A stretch of 45,971 nt of DNA from Candidatus Melainabacteria bacterium (GTDB lineage Bacteria > Cyanobacteriota > Vampirovibrionia > Obscuribacterales > Obscuribacteraceae): positions 83,384 through 129,354 of the forward strand of contig PLZS01000087.1 of the NCBI GenBank assembly GCA_003153555.1. The letters are read 5' to 3'. Each line of letters starts with the position of its first letter. Position 1 is the first letter of the stretch. The notes beneath the pieces were generated by a model. That model worked only from the letters and a program-made list of their open reading frames with translations, did no database searches and was not told the DNA's origin. A program made the position numbers and the translations under genes. Below, in pieces: positions 31,647-40,386 of this stretch.

Positions 31647-33962
31647 ATGTCCCAAACGGACGATAAAGATCCAAAGTTTACGATCGGGCCCAGCGACGGT
31701 AGTAAGAACTTTTCCCACAAAGATCATCATCACTCGGCTGCAGCCTGGGGTGCGGCATTGAGTGTGGGGGAAGTATTGCTCAAACAAAATGCCATTATCG
31801 ACGGCGCCAAAGCAATCTTCAAAATGAACCACGAAAAGTCCGGTTTCGACTGTCCGGGATGCGCCTGGCCGGACGATCGCAAAGGCCTGAAAATGGATAT
31901 CTGCGAAAACGGCATCAAGCATGTCACCTGGGAGATGACCCACAAACGCACCGATCCAGATTTCTTTGCTGCCCACACAGTGACAGAGCTGATGAGCTGG
32001 AGCGACTTTGCTTTGGAAAACGAAGGCCGATTGACCAACCCCATGGCCTACAACCCTGCTATCGACAAATATGAGCCAATCACCTGGGATACCGCATTCG
32101 CCACCATAGCCGATCATCTGCGCGGCATGGACAGCCCAAACCGCGCTTCTTTTTATACCTCTGGTCGGCTATCGAATGAGGGCACATTCCTTTATCAACT
32201 TTTTGCCCGCGAATTTGGCACCAATAATTTGCCCGACTGCTCAAACATGTGCCACGAGGCCAGTGGCCGCGCCATGAAAGCCTCGCTGGGCACAGGCAAA
32301 GGCACGGTCGATATCGTTGACTGGCAAAAATCCAAAGCCATCTTTGTCATTGGTGTCAATGCGGCAACCAATGCTCCGCGAATGTTATCGGCTCTGGCCG
32401 ATGGTGTCAAAGAGCATGGACTGAAAATCGTGCACGTTAATCCGTTGATCGAAGTTGCCGCCACTACGGCGATCGCCCCGCACGACATTATGGACATGGT
32501 GACGTTTAAAGCGACGCCCACCAGCACTCTCAATTTACAGCTGCGCATTGGTGGCGACATGGCCTTGATGCGTGGAATTGCTAAGCATTTATTTGAAAAG
32601 TTCAAGTCAGATCCGACAGCGATCGATATGGCTTTTATCCAGGCGCACACTGCCGGTTTTGAAGAATACAAAGTGGTAGTGGAAGAGACCTCATGGCCGG
32701 AAATCGAACATCAATCGGCTCTTACTGAAGACAAAATACGGGCCGCCGCCGAAATTTATAGAGAGGCCGAAACGTCCATCATTAGCTGGTGCTTGGGCGT
32801 CAGTCAGCAGGAGTTTGCCGTTGATACGATTAGAGAGTTTGTCAACGTCATTTTGATGCGCGGCAACATCGGCAAGGTCGGCGCCGGTCCCTGTCCGATT
32901 CGCGGCCACAGCAATGTGCAGGGCAACCGCACTTGTGGCATCGCCAACGCCCCAGATCCAGCCTGGCTGGCTCGCATGGATGCCGCATGCGGCATCGTCT
33001 CGCCGCGCGAAAAAGGTCTTGATACCGTCCAAACGATCGAAGCTATGCATAGCGGAGCGGTTGATTTTTTCTTTGGCATGGGCGGCAATTTTGCCATGGC
33101 CACGCCCGATCGAGAGTACACATTTGAAGCACTTCGCCGCTGTAAACTGACGGCGCATGTGGCTACCAAACTGAACCGCAGCCACCTCGTAGTCGGTAAG
33201 CAAGCGCTTATATTGCCCTGCCTGGGCAGGACAGAGCAGGACCTGCAAAAAGGTGGTTATCAATCGATCACAGTTGAAGACTCGATGAGCGAAGTCCATC
33301 TTTCTAAAGGCATGAACAAGCCTGCTTCGCCGCACTTGCTCTCAGAGCTGGCTATCCTGTCCGGTATCGCCCGCGCCACCATGCCCAATTCCCGCACACC
33401 TTGGGAAGAATATGTCGGCGATTACGACAAGCTACGCGACAAGATGGGAGAGGCAATTGCCGGATTCGAGGACTTCAACAATCGAGTCAGGCAGCCACTG
33501 GGCTTCCGCCTGCAGCAGGACGCCCGCCAATTGAAATTTAACACTCCCACCGGCAAAGCCAATTTTTCTTCTGCGCCTCTGGTCAATACTGTGCCGCCGG
33601 CCGGCAAGCTGGTTCTGGGCACAATGCGCTCGCACGATCAGTTCAATACAACCATTTACTCGGACAATGATCGCTACAGAGGCATCAAAAATCTGCGCAA
33701 TTTGGTGTTGATGAATGAAGCGGATATGGACGAGCGAGGCTTGAAGGAATTTGATTTTATCGATATCACTAGTTTCGGCAAAGACGGCTCGACTCGCTTT
33801 TTACAAGGCTTCCGTGCCGTCAAATACAACGTGCCAAAAGGCAATGCATCGGGCTATATGCCGGAGTTGAATGTATTGATCCCAATTGGCGACTATAGCT
33901 CGCAAAGCGATCAGCCAATGATGAAACAGCTGCTCGTGGAAATCAAAGCAACAGCAAAATGA
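31647..33962 (+). CDS. FdhF/YdeP-family molybdopterin oxidoreductase
   Basis: 771 residues from the ATG at 31647 (AGGAGTCAGCG before it; the TTG at 31602 is unlikely). Bis-MGD enzyme of the formate dehydrogenase alpha/YdeP group. C69 and C72 (GFDCPGCAWPDD) replace the usual four-Cys [4Fe-4S] site, as in YdeP-type proteins. Mo-region motif LPDCSNMCHEASGRAM has Cys, not selenocysteine. Others: FVIGVNAATNAPRML, CPIRGHSNVQGNRTCGI, FFFGMGGNFAMATPD, and a C-terminal cofactor-binding domain (LGTMRSHDQFNTTIY, DRYRGI). No twin-Arg signal, so cytosolic. Substrate of YdeP-like enzymes is not firmly known (E. coli YdeP is linked to acid resistance). Overlaps fdhD. Confidence 0.93.
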   Translation: MSQTDDKDPKFTIGPSDGSKNFSHKDHHHSAAAWGAALSVGEVLLKQNAIIDGAKAIFKMNHEKSGFDCPGCAWPDDRKGLKMDICENGIKHVTWEMTHKRTDPDFFAAHTVTELMSWSDFALENEGRLTNPMAYNPAIDKYEPITWDTAFATIADHLRGMDSPNRASFYTSGRLSNEGTFLYQLFAREFGTNNLPDCSNMCHEASGRAMKASLGTGKGTVDIVDWQKSKAIFVIGVNAATNAPRMLSALADGVKEHGLKIVHVNPLIEVAATTAIAPHDIMDMVTFKATPTSTLNLQLRIGGDMALMRGIAKHLFEKFKSDPTAIDMAFIQAHTAGFEEYKVVVEETSWPEIEHQSALTEDKIRAAAEIYREAETSIISWCLGVSQQEFAVDTIREFVNVILMRGNIGKVGAGPCPIRGHSNVQGNRTCGIANAPDPAWLARMDAACGIVSPREKGLDTVQTIEAMHSGAVDFFFGMGGNFAMATPDREYTFEALRRCKLTAHVATKLNRSHLVVGKQALILPCLGRTEQDLQKGGYQSITVEDSMSEVHLSKGMNKPASPHLLSELAILSGIARATMPNSRTPWEEYVGDYDKLRDKMGEAIAGFEDFNNRVRQPLGFRLQQDARQLKFNTPTGKANFSSAPLVNTVPPAGKLVLGTMRSHDQFNTTIYSDNDRYRGIKNLRNLVLMNEADMDERGLKEFDFIDITSFGKDGSTRFLQGFRAVKYNVPKGNASGYMPELNVLIPIGDYSSQSDQPMMKQLLVEIKATAK

Positions 33963-34807
33963 AAGCCGCAAATCCATTGTCTGAAGCACTGAAGGTTGAA
34001 ACGAAAAAAGTCACCGGTCATACGTCCACAGATTTTAGTGACATGCTTTCAGTGGAAGAGCCGTTGGAAATTCGTCTGACAGCAGATGTCGGCGGTAGTC
34101 AGATGACGCGGCCGGTAGCGATTACGATGCGCACACCAGGAGAAGATCTCGATCTGGCGGCGGGGTTTCTCTTTACCGAAGGAATAATTTCTAATATTGA
34201 TGAAATTGAAAGAGTCGATGGCGATGGCTGCAACGTCATTGAAATCAAGCTGTGTAGCGGTGTTCAGGTGCCCCCGTCTGTATTTGAACGCCATTCCTTT
34301 GTCGCCTCCAGTTGTGGTGTTTGCGGTAAGCGCTCGATAGAAGCCGTGCAAGTGCGACGTAACTACAAGCTGGCACCTGGGCAACCACTGGTCGGCGTGG
34401 ACGTTATACACGGGCTGCCAGCAACCTTACGCGCTGCTCAAAAATCATTTGCTTCAACAGGTGGCATTCACGCTTCAGGTCTCTTCGATACGAGCGGCAA
34501 GCTTCTGCTTCTAAGAGAGGATGTCGGTCGGCACAATGCACTGGACAAAGTGATCGGGGCCAGCGGGCGGGGAAAATTACTGCCTCTCTCAAATCGCATT
34601 ATTTTAGTGAGTGGTCGGGCCAGTTTTGAGTTAATTCAAAAAGCAGCCCACGCCGGTACACCGATCGTAGCTGCCGTGGGCGCCCCCAGCAGTCTGGCCG
34701 TGCAGCTAGCGGAAGAGTCTGGCATGACCTTGTTAGGTTTTGTTCGCGACGGTCGTTTCAATATTTACTGCGGTGCCGAGCGCGTGCAGCTGGAAGGTCC
34801 TGAATGA
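33959..34807 (+). CDS. fdhD: FdhD sulfurtransferase for molybdoenzyme activation
   Basis: 282 residues. Transfers sulfur from a cysteine desulfurase to the Mo centre of FdhF-type enzymes. Motifs: EEPLEIRLTADVGG, TPGEDLDLAAGFLFTEGII, the mobile-loop C119-x2-C122 (SSCGVCGK) that carries sulfur, STGGIHASGLFD, REDVGRHNALDKVIG, and SGRASFELIQKAAHAGTPIVAAVGAPSSLAV. Start overlaps the molybdoenzyme stop as ATGA, so the two are coupled; this supports the upstream protein being an FdhF-like client. It depends on Moco, whose operon lies 10 kb away in the same window. Confidence 0.96.
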   Translation: MKAANPLSEALKVETKKVTGHTSTDFSDMLSVEEPLEIRLTADVGGSQMTRPVAITMRTPGEDLDLAAGFLFTEGIISNIDEIERVDGDGCNVIEIKLCSGVQVPPSVFERHSFVASSCGVCGKRSIEAVQVRRNYKLAPGQPLVGVDVIHGLPATLRAAQKSFASTGGIHASGLFDTSGKLLLLREDVGRHNALDKVIGASGRGKLLPLSNRIILVSGRASFELIQKAAHAGTPIVAAVGAPSSLAVQLAEESGMTLLGFVRDGRFNIYCGAERVQLEGPE

Positions 34808-34860
34808 TCGGCAAAGATTGCGAATGGACAGTTAACCGCGAATCGCCACTATCCTAAGTA

Positions 34861-34960
34861 TGCGCTTCCATGCGCTTCCATGCGCTTCCATGCGCTTCCA
34901 TGCGCTTCCATGCGCTTCCATGCGCTTCCATGCGCTTCCATGCGTTTCTATGCGCTTTCC
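34861..34960. repeat. 10-bp tandem repeat array (8 perfect copies plus 2 degenerate)
   Basis: Eight perfect copies of TGCGCTTCCA at 34861-34940, one diverged unit at 34941-34950 that contains the stop codon of the minus-strand membrane protein, and a partial unit after it in the coding end. Lies between the 3' ends of convergent fdhD and the membrane protein. Perfect copies suggest recent slippage; copy number is probably variable between strains. Confidence 0.95.
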
Positions 34961-35907
34961 ACTTCTTGCCATTCGGATGGTACTGCTAGCGGTGGCGCAA
35001 GCAGAATGGAGGCTAATGACGTCAGGCTGAAAAGAACAATCAGTAGTGCGTAGACCAGAGTGTGGTGGCTCGGTGCCGTGAGAGGCTCAGCGGCCAGAGC
35101 TTGGTTTGTTAACAGAACAATCCCGCAGCAATATGCAACGCCTACATTGCCGACCAGAAGTTCCTGTCTGATCGTTGAAAGTCTCGAAAAGATCTTCATG
35201 ACTAAATAGCCAACAATTGGCATTACCTGCAGCGCATGGATGCCAAGGAAGTGCGCAACGCGCAAATCACCTGCTACCGTACTCCAACCCAAAAATGGCA
35301 AGCCCGGTCCGCCCTGCGAAATACCAACAGAATGCCCGGTGAATTGCTTGGAATGAGTGATAAAGTCTTGCACGGCAGCTGGAAGAAGCATCAGCACGCC
35401 TGGTATGCATCCAAGCACTGTGAGGATCACTCCCCACTTGAGTGCCGCTCCTAAAACTGGTGGCAGATTCTCTTCGCGCAAGAGCATAAAAAATAGCGCT
35501 AGTGTACCGAACGCAATCGGGAGGATTGCGAACGCCGTGACCCAAAATACCGCATGATCAAACGGTGTTATGGTGTTGAAATGGCTGGATGTGCCGCGGA
35601 TAACCTGCAAAATGATCGCAGATAGTTCGACCACGGTTCCAGCAAGTGCTCCAACACATACCCTTCGAAAGGCTGTTCTATGTTTGCTGAGAAATTGGGA
35701 AAACCATAGCAGCGTCAAACCGTACATCGACAAGGATATGCTGAATTTTATCGGCTTGACCCAACCATGCTCACCATTGATGAGGCGTGTATCTACAGCT
35801 AAACCGAAAACGGAAATGAGAAAGCAAATGACACTGAATACTATAAGGACCGTCAGGCATTGGTTCGTTGCCCATGATTTTCTTAGTAGTGCGGATAACC
35901 ATAACAT
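34948..35907 (-). CDS. Polytopic membrane protein of unknown function
   Basis: 319 residues with about eight hydrophobic helices (near 17-37, 58-75, 83-103, 120-143, 153-178, 220-242, 250-270, 280-300). Conserved-looking loops: DTRLINGEHGWVKPIKFSISLSMYG, RGTSSHFNTITPFDHAVFW and LGWSTVAGDLRVAHFLGIHALQVMP. The His residues of SSHFN, FDHA and VAHFLGIHALQ sit near helix ends and could bind a metal or haem, but this is a guess. Similar unnamed proteins exist in many bacteria. The C-terminus is carved out of the tandem repeat array. Start ATG at 35907 has no strong ribosome-binding site. Confidence 0.75.
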   Translation of the reverse strand: MLWLSALLRKSWATNQCLTVLIVFSVICFLISVFGLAVDTRLINGEHGWVKPIKFSISLSMYGLTLLWFSQFLSKHRTAFRRVCVGALAGTVVELSAIILQVIRGTSSHFNTITPFDHAVFWVTAFAILPIAFGTLALFFMLLREENLPPVLGAALKWGVILTVLGCIPGVLMLLPAAVQDFITHSKQFTGHSVGISQGGPGLPFLGWSTVAGDLRVAHFLGIHALQVMPIVGYLVMKIFSRLSTIRQELLVGNVGVAYCCGIVLLTNQALAAEPLTAPSHHTLVYALLIVLFSLTSLASILLAPPLAVPSEWQEVESA

Positions 35908-36075
35908 TGGAAAAATACGCTCGCATAGGGATAGAGCTATCTGTCGTCGGCTGGACAGCTCGTGTGGAGTACTTTTTGATTGCCAGGTCCAAAATCTACG
36001 GTGAGCGTAATTCTGGGGTTATGATCTTACTTACGTAACCTGAAGCGAAAAAGTTCAATTATCTATGTTAACTCC

Positions 36076-36831
36076 GTGTTAAGAGATTTTGCTTTTGCAC
36101 ATCCTGGGAGCGCCGGCATCTTTGCCGGCACCGAAAATAAGTCCGCGAATGCCCCCGCGCAACAGTTGCTTTCGATTCTGCCTGCCGGAAACCTGGTGCC
36201 AAATAGTTGTATGAGTTGCGGAGTCGCCGATTGCTTTCGGTCAGCGAAAGTCGCTCAATCGGTGCCGGCATCAGATCGAACAGCATATCTGGTGGACGAG
36301 TTCTGGCCGGAGTTTGATGCGTACATCTGCAATAACAAGCATGAACAGGATAGTTTGTGCTTGCCTATAGATGGAAATAAATTTCGCCGGGCGAACTATG
36401 CCTGGACAACCAGTGGATTTGCCCAGACTAAAGAACAGCGTTTGTTTACGGCATTGCGATCGTATGAATCAAGATCGCTAACGCAGCAAGGTGCCTCCCG
36501 ACAGCGGTCATTACTGAAGCACCAGAAACAGCTGGCTCACGCCTACGCTTCCAGTTTGGATTACGACATTACTCATTTAGTCGTAACGCAAGGTTTGTTA
36601 CCATTCTTGTGGGCTCGTCAAATAATTACGCCACACTCCGAGATTGCTGATTTGTTTGGCGAAAAAGCACACCTGTTGGATTGGCGTGTTCAATCGCCAA
36701 GAGTTGTGAAGAAAGGCTCCAAGATTATCTTTCCGGCGTCGACTCTCGGTCGCAAAGGCGCTTACGAAATGCGCGAAGCTGCCGAAAAATTGAATTTATC
36801 CCTATGTCTCCGAATTGTGCGCGGCAATTAA
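36076..36831 (+). pseudogene. Glycosyltransferase-like remnant with REP-derived N-terminus
   Basis: 251 codons, the first 20 of which come from a REP element read in frame (PGSAGIFAGTENK). From about residue 35 on the protein looks real: CMSCGVADCFRSAKVAQ, DRTAYLVDEFWPEFDAYICNNKHEQDSLCLP, GASRQRSLLKHQKQLAHAYAS, DITHLVVTQGLLPFLW. Then it passes abruptly to RQIITPHSEIADLFGEKAHLLDW and IIFPASTLGRKGAYEMREAA, which resembles the start of the C-terminal half of a GT-B glycosyltransferase, and stops soon after, far short of that domain. I infer an internal in-frame deletion and a C-terminal truncation. An ATG at 36211 could start a shorter product. Confidence 0.55.
36103..36140 (+). repeat. REP element 4
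   Basis: CCTGGGAGC and stem GCCGGCA...TGCCGGC with a TCTT loop, followed by CCGAAAATAAG. Nearly the same as REP 1 (one base changed in the loop) and in the same orientation. It lies inside the 5' end of the glycosyltransferase-like open frame. Confidence 0.9.
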
Positions 36832-36911
36832 AGCATCTCTTGGCATAGACCCACTGAAGACGAGTGTGGAGCTCACTTATCCTAACTGATACTGCATTCG
36901 GTGCTGTGCAG

Positions 36912-37238
36912 TTATTCTATATCTACGGGGTGCTCTTCTTTATAGTCGCCTGCCACTTTTTTGCCACGGCGTGTGAGAAAAATCAGGTCTTGATCATAGG
37001 GGCTCGCTCCCATCAAACATTGCTGAGCAAGCCAGCCAAGAGCTTCTTCGACGGCATGTGCAACTTCATGGTGAAAGTCCTTGTGATAGTTAGATGCCAT
37101 GTTCTTGGCGATCTCGGAACGTTTGATTTCCGTTCCGTTACCACTATGCAAGACATGTAGAACGTGCTTTCCAAGCACCTCTGGTTCCAAATCGACAACC
37201 TTCTTTGGATCTGGAAGAACTTCCTTAAGTGATTTCAT
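36912..37238 (-). CDS. Small unknown protein (TIGR02391-like)
   Basis: 108 residues with a good start (GGAGG seven bases before the ATG). Sequence features: a PEVLGKHVLHVLHSGNG segment, a helical FHHEVAHAVEEALGWLAQQCLMGASPYDQDLIFLTRRGKKVAGD ending. The last part has a winged-helix look ('W L...G L......F.LT.RG'), as in the TIGR02391 family, but the match is by eye. Function unknown. Stands alone between the glycosyltransferase remnant and the divergent hydrolase gene. Confidence 0.65.
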   Translation of the reverse strand: MKSLKEVLPDPKKVVDLEPEVLGKHVLHVLHSGNGTEIKRSEIAKNMASNYHKDFHHEVAHAVEEALGWLAQQCLMGASPYDQDLIFLTRRGKKVAGDYKEEHPVDIE

Positions 37239-37368
37239 CTATGCCTCCATTCGACAATTCTGCAATCATGCTGTTGTACCACTTTTATGCCGATCGATCG
37301 CATAACAGTCTTGGATAATTCCTCGGTTGCCTTGCATATAATGGTTAACCTAAGGTATGAGGAATATC

Positions 37369-38307
37369 ATGTATTGTCTTAAAAGCTTGTTATTGGCTGT
37401 GGTTTTGCTCTTGCTGCTGTTAACGCCGGCAGGAGCTCAAGCGCCTGGAAGCAGCCCCACCGCTACCACCCCGAGCGAGACAGATGCTCGGATCGCTTCG
37501 TTTAATGATCCGCATATGAGTTGGGTACCAACGACTTCTCAACGCAAGCAGCTATTAGTATTTTTGCCAGGCACATTTGGAAAGCCACGCGAACGATTCC
37601 CTCTCGCCGAGACAGCAGCGGCGCTTGGATATCATGTCATTTCATTGATGTATCCCGATGATGTTGCGGCGCAAGTTGCGTGTTCCAAGAGTGATAATCC
37701 GGATGCTCATATGACCTTTAGATTGGCACTAATTCAGGGTGGCAATTATGGGGACATGCGCATTAGCCAGGCTGACTCCATCGAGAACCGACTGACAAAA
37801 TTACTCATCTATTTGACTGCGAAGCAGCCAAATTCTGGTTGGGAGCAGTATCTGGACAAGGACAAAAAGATAGATTGGCAAAAGATAGCTGTAAGCGGAC
37901 ACTCTCAAGGCGGCGGACATGCCTATGTGATTTCTAAATTTCACAAAGTGGCTCGAGTAATCACATTCGGTTCTCCAAAAGATTACAGCTTTTATTTCAA
38001 TCGTCCGGCAAAAGGATTTGACTCAGATACACGAACGCCTCTGGACAGATATTTCGCTTTCAATCATGTAAAGGATCCAAAAGGTCCATACGCCAGGGAG
38101 GTAGAGATTCTGCAGCAGATTGGTCTGACGAAGCTGGGCGTAGCCATGGTTGATAACACTGTAAATTATAACCATGCACATGTTTTGTTTACCGACGTTC
38201 CAATCAATGGTTCAAACCCGAACCTTTACCATGGCTCAGTATTGAATGCCGACCTGCCTGTTTGCCTGCCAGTTTGGCGATACATGTTGAGCGAGCCTGT
38301 CCAGTAG
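37369..38307 (+). CDS. Secreted alpha/beta hydrolase-like protein
   Basis: 312 residues from the ATG at 37369, which has GAGG six bases before it; an ATG at 37357 adds four residues. Signal peptide with a long Leu/Val core (LLLAVVLLLLLLTPAGAQA). Alpha/beta-hydrolase features: LLVFLPGTFGKPRERFPLAETAAALGYHVISLMYP, nucleophile elbow AVSGHSQGGGHAYVIS (Ser near 185), ITFGSPKDYS, and a possible catalytic His in NHAHVLFTDVP. It resembles the BPSS1187-like group of exported hydrolases. Substrate unknown. Convergent with pgm. Confidence 0.8.
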   Translation: MYCLKSLLLAVVLLLLLLTPAGAQAPGSSPTATTPSETDARIASFNDPHMSWVPTTSQRKQLLVFLPGTFGKPRERFPLAETAAALGYHVISLMYPDDVAAQVACSKSDNPDAHMTFRLALIQGGNYGDMRISQADSIENRLTKLLIYLTAKQPNSGWEQYLDKDKKIDWQKIAVSGHSQGGGHAYVISKFHKVARVITFGSPKDYSFYFNRPAKGFDSDTRTPLDRYFAFNHVKDPKGPYAREVEILQQIGLTKLGVAMVDNTVNYNHAHVLFTDVPINGSNPNLYHGSVLNADLPVCLPVWRYMLSEPVQ

Positions 38308-38350
38308 CACCACGGGTAGTGATGGACTTGTGCAAATCACGTGCTCATGA

Positions 38351-40015
38351 TTATTTTTTGCTTCCGCTGGGTGTCGCAGCCAATGTAGAGTCGACCATTG
38401 CCTGCGCCTCCTCCAATATTTGTCGCAAGTGATCAGCGCCGCGGAAACTTTCACCATAGATTTTGTAGATGCTTTCAGTTCCTGACGGCCGTGCCGCGAA
38501 CCATCCGCTTTTCGTAACTACCTTCAATCCGCCTATAGCGGCGTCGTTACCCGGTGCACGCGTGAGGATGCTTTCGATTTTTTCTCCGGCTAAGTCTGTG
38601 GACTGAACCTGTTGTGGCGAGAGTTTTGCCAACATTTCCTTTTGGTCTGTATTGGCCGGCGCTTCAACGCGGTCGTAAACCGGCTCGCCCAATTCGTCTG
38701 TAAGTTCGCGATAAATTACGCCGGGATCTCGCTTCATCCGCGCCGTGATCTCAGCTGCAAGTAAAGCAGGCACTATGCCGTCTTTGTCCGTCGTCCAAGG
38801 CGTGCCGTTCCGACGCAGAAAGGAAGCCCCCGCGCTTTCTTCTCCGCCAAAACCAAGCGATCCATCGAGCAATCCATCAACGAACCACTTAAAACCAACA
38901 GGCACTTCGTATAGCTTTCGACCGATCTTTGCAGTGACTCGATCGATCATTTGACTACTCACCACGGTCTTGCCGACACTGGCTCCGTCGCGCCACTGCG
39001 GGCGGTTCTGAAAGAGATAGAAGATGGCAACTGTAAGATAGTGGTTGGGTGGCAGCAGTCCTGCACTCTTGGTGACGATACCGTGCCGATCATGATCGGT
39101 ATCGCAGGCAAAAGAAATCTCGTAGCTATCTTTGAGTGCGATCAGCCTTTCCATTGCGTACACAGAGGATGGATCCATACGAATCTGACCATCCCAATCA
39201 ATAGTCATAAATCGAAAAGTTGGATCCACGGATTGATTCACAACGGTAAGATCTAGCCCGTAAAGCTCGGCAATTCGTCCCCAATATAAAACACCGGCAC
39301 CGCCGAGAGGATCGACTCCCATACTTATTTTTGACTCTCGAATCACGTCCATGTCGATCACATTCGCGAGATCGTTTATGTACGCAGTGCAATAATCGTG
39401 CCGATGTGTTGTAGAAGCGCGCAAAGCTCGTTCATAAGGAATTCGTTTTACATCGACAAGCTTGTTTTCGAGAAGCTCGTTCGCTTTTCCCTCAATCCAT
39501 CCGGTAATGGAAGATTCCGCCGGGCCGCCGTTCGGTGGATCGTATTTGAAACCGCCGTCGTGCGGTGGATTGTGTGATGGCGTGATCACTATACCGTCGG
39601 CAAGCCCCGTGGTGCGATCTTTGTTATAGGTGAGAATCGCATGTGACACAACAGGAGTTGGCGTGTATTCATCTCCCTGCGCGATCATCACATCCACTCC
39701 ATTTGCCGCCAGCACTTCGAGCGCACTGGCAGAAGCGGGCACGGACAGTGCGTGTGTGTCGATTCCGAGAAATAGAGGTCCATCGATCTTGTTCAACGAA
39801 CGGTAAAGGCAAATAGCTTGGCTGATGGCGAGGATGTGATTTTCGTTGAAAGCCCTGTTGAAGGCGGAACCGCGATGTCCAGAGGTACCGAATGTGACAC
39901 GCTGTTCTCGCACTGAAGGATCTGGCTGATCGGTGTAGTAAGCGGTGACTAGTTTAGGCACGTTCACCAGCATCGATTCTTCAGCGGGCTTTCCTGCATA
40001 TGGACTAATTTTCAT
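38351..40015 (-). CDS. pgm: Phosphoglucomutase (alpha-D-glucose phosphate-specific)
   Basis: 554 residues; interconverts glucose-1-phosphate and glucose-6-phosphate. Phosphoserine S147 in ITPSHNPPHDGGFKY, metal loop FACDTDHDRHGIV, sugar-binding GFGGEESAGASFLRR, and phosphate-binding RPSGTESIYKIYGESF. Length and motif spacing match the E. coli Pgm type rather than the shorter PMM/PGM type. The start is supported by AGAAGAGAG before the ATG. Apparently monocistronic. Feeds glycogen, trehalose or cell-wall sugar nucleotides. Confidence 0.96.
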   Translation of the reverse strand: MKISPYAGKPAEESMLVNVPKLVTAYYTDQPDPSVREQRVTFGTSGHRGSAFNRAFNENHILAISQAICLYRSLNKIDGPLFLGIDTHALSVPASASALEVLAANGVDVMIAQGDEYTPTPVVSHAILTYNKDRTTGLADGIVITPSHNPPHDGGFKYDPPNGGPAESSITGWIEGKANELLENKLVDVKRIPYERALRASTTHRHDYCTAYINDLANVIDMDVIRESKISMGVDPLGGAGVLYWGRIAELYGLDLTVVNQSVDPTFRFMTIDWDGQIRMDPSSVYAMERLIALKDSYEISFACDTDHDRHGIVTKSAGLLPPNHYLTVAIFYLFQNRPQWRDGASVGKTVVSSQMIDRVTAKIGRKLYEVPVGFKWFVDGLLDGSLGFGGEESAGASFLRRNGTPWTTDKDGIVPALLAAEITARMKRDPGVIYRELTDELGEPVYDRVEAPANTDQKEMLAKLSPQQVQSTDLAGEKIESILTRAPGNDAAIGGLKVVTKSGWFAARPSGTESIYKIYGESFRGADHLRQILEEAQAMVDSTLAATPSGSKK

Positions 40016-40164
40016 GACTCTCTTCTCAAATGTTGTACTGATTTTGTGAAATCTTGGAGCCTTCGATGCTCTCTTGTGGTAGTTCTGCTAATGAGATCAA
40101 GATTCTTCATATTGTGAGCTTGTTCTTTTCCAATTCTTTTGAAATAGATAAACGCAGGCAAAGT

Positions 40165-40386
40165 TTAAACCGAGTGACTGCATTTCAAGCAAAAGCTAAA
40201 AGAATCATCCCATGGTGCGTTGCAGTTGGGACACTTTTTAACGGATGCAAGACTATTTGTGAACGCTGGAAGGCTCACAGGGTCCGTGGTTGGATCGAAG
40301 TTGATTGTATTGTCGCTTGAATTCGGGTCCTGGGTGTCGGAGCTACTCACAGCGAGAACGTTCGAAATCGTATTCTCTGCCGTCAA
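40165..40386 (-). CDS. Zinc-ribbon tail ORF, possibly 3' part of the preceding membrane gene
   Basis: 73 codons with only a TTG start. Contains an acidic, Asn/Asp/Ser-rich linker and a C-terminal zinc ribbon, KKCPNCNAPWDDSFSFCLKC (CxxC...CxxC), ending KCSHSV. It overlaps the 3' end of 40343-40654 by 44 bases in the +1 frame. The TTG start has no ribosome-binding site, so it is probably either made by coupled reading or is the displaced C-terminus of the upstream gene. Confidence 0.5.
   Translation of the reverse strand: MTAENTISNVLAVSSSDTQDPNSSDNTINFDPTTDPVSLPAFTNSLASVKKCPNCNAPWDDSFSFCLKCSHSV

Noticed and set aside
34861..34960. CRISPR array
   Set aside because: The repeats are 10 bp and directly tandem with no spacers and no cas genes nearby.
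36864..37160. 98-codon plus-strand frame
   Set aside because: Antisense to the better supported small gene at 36912-37238, which has a GGAGG start.
40054..40320. 88-codon plus-strand frame between pgm and the zinc-ribbon ORF
   Set aside because: Mostly antisense to the zinc-ribbon frame, no family features.
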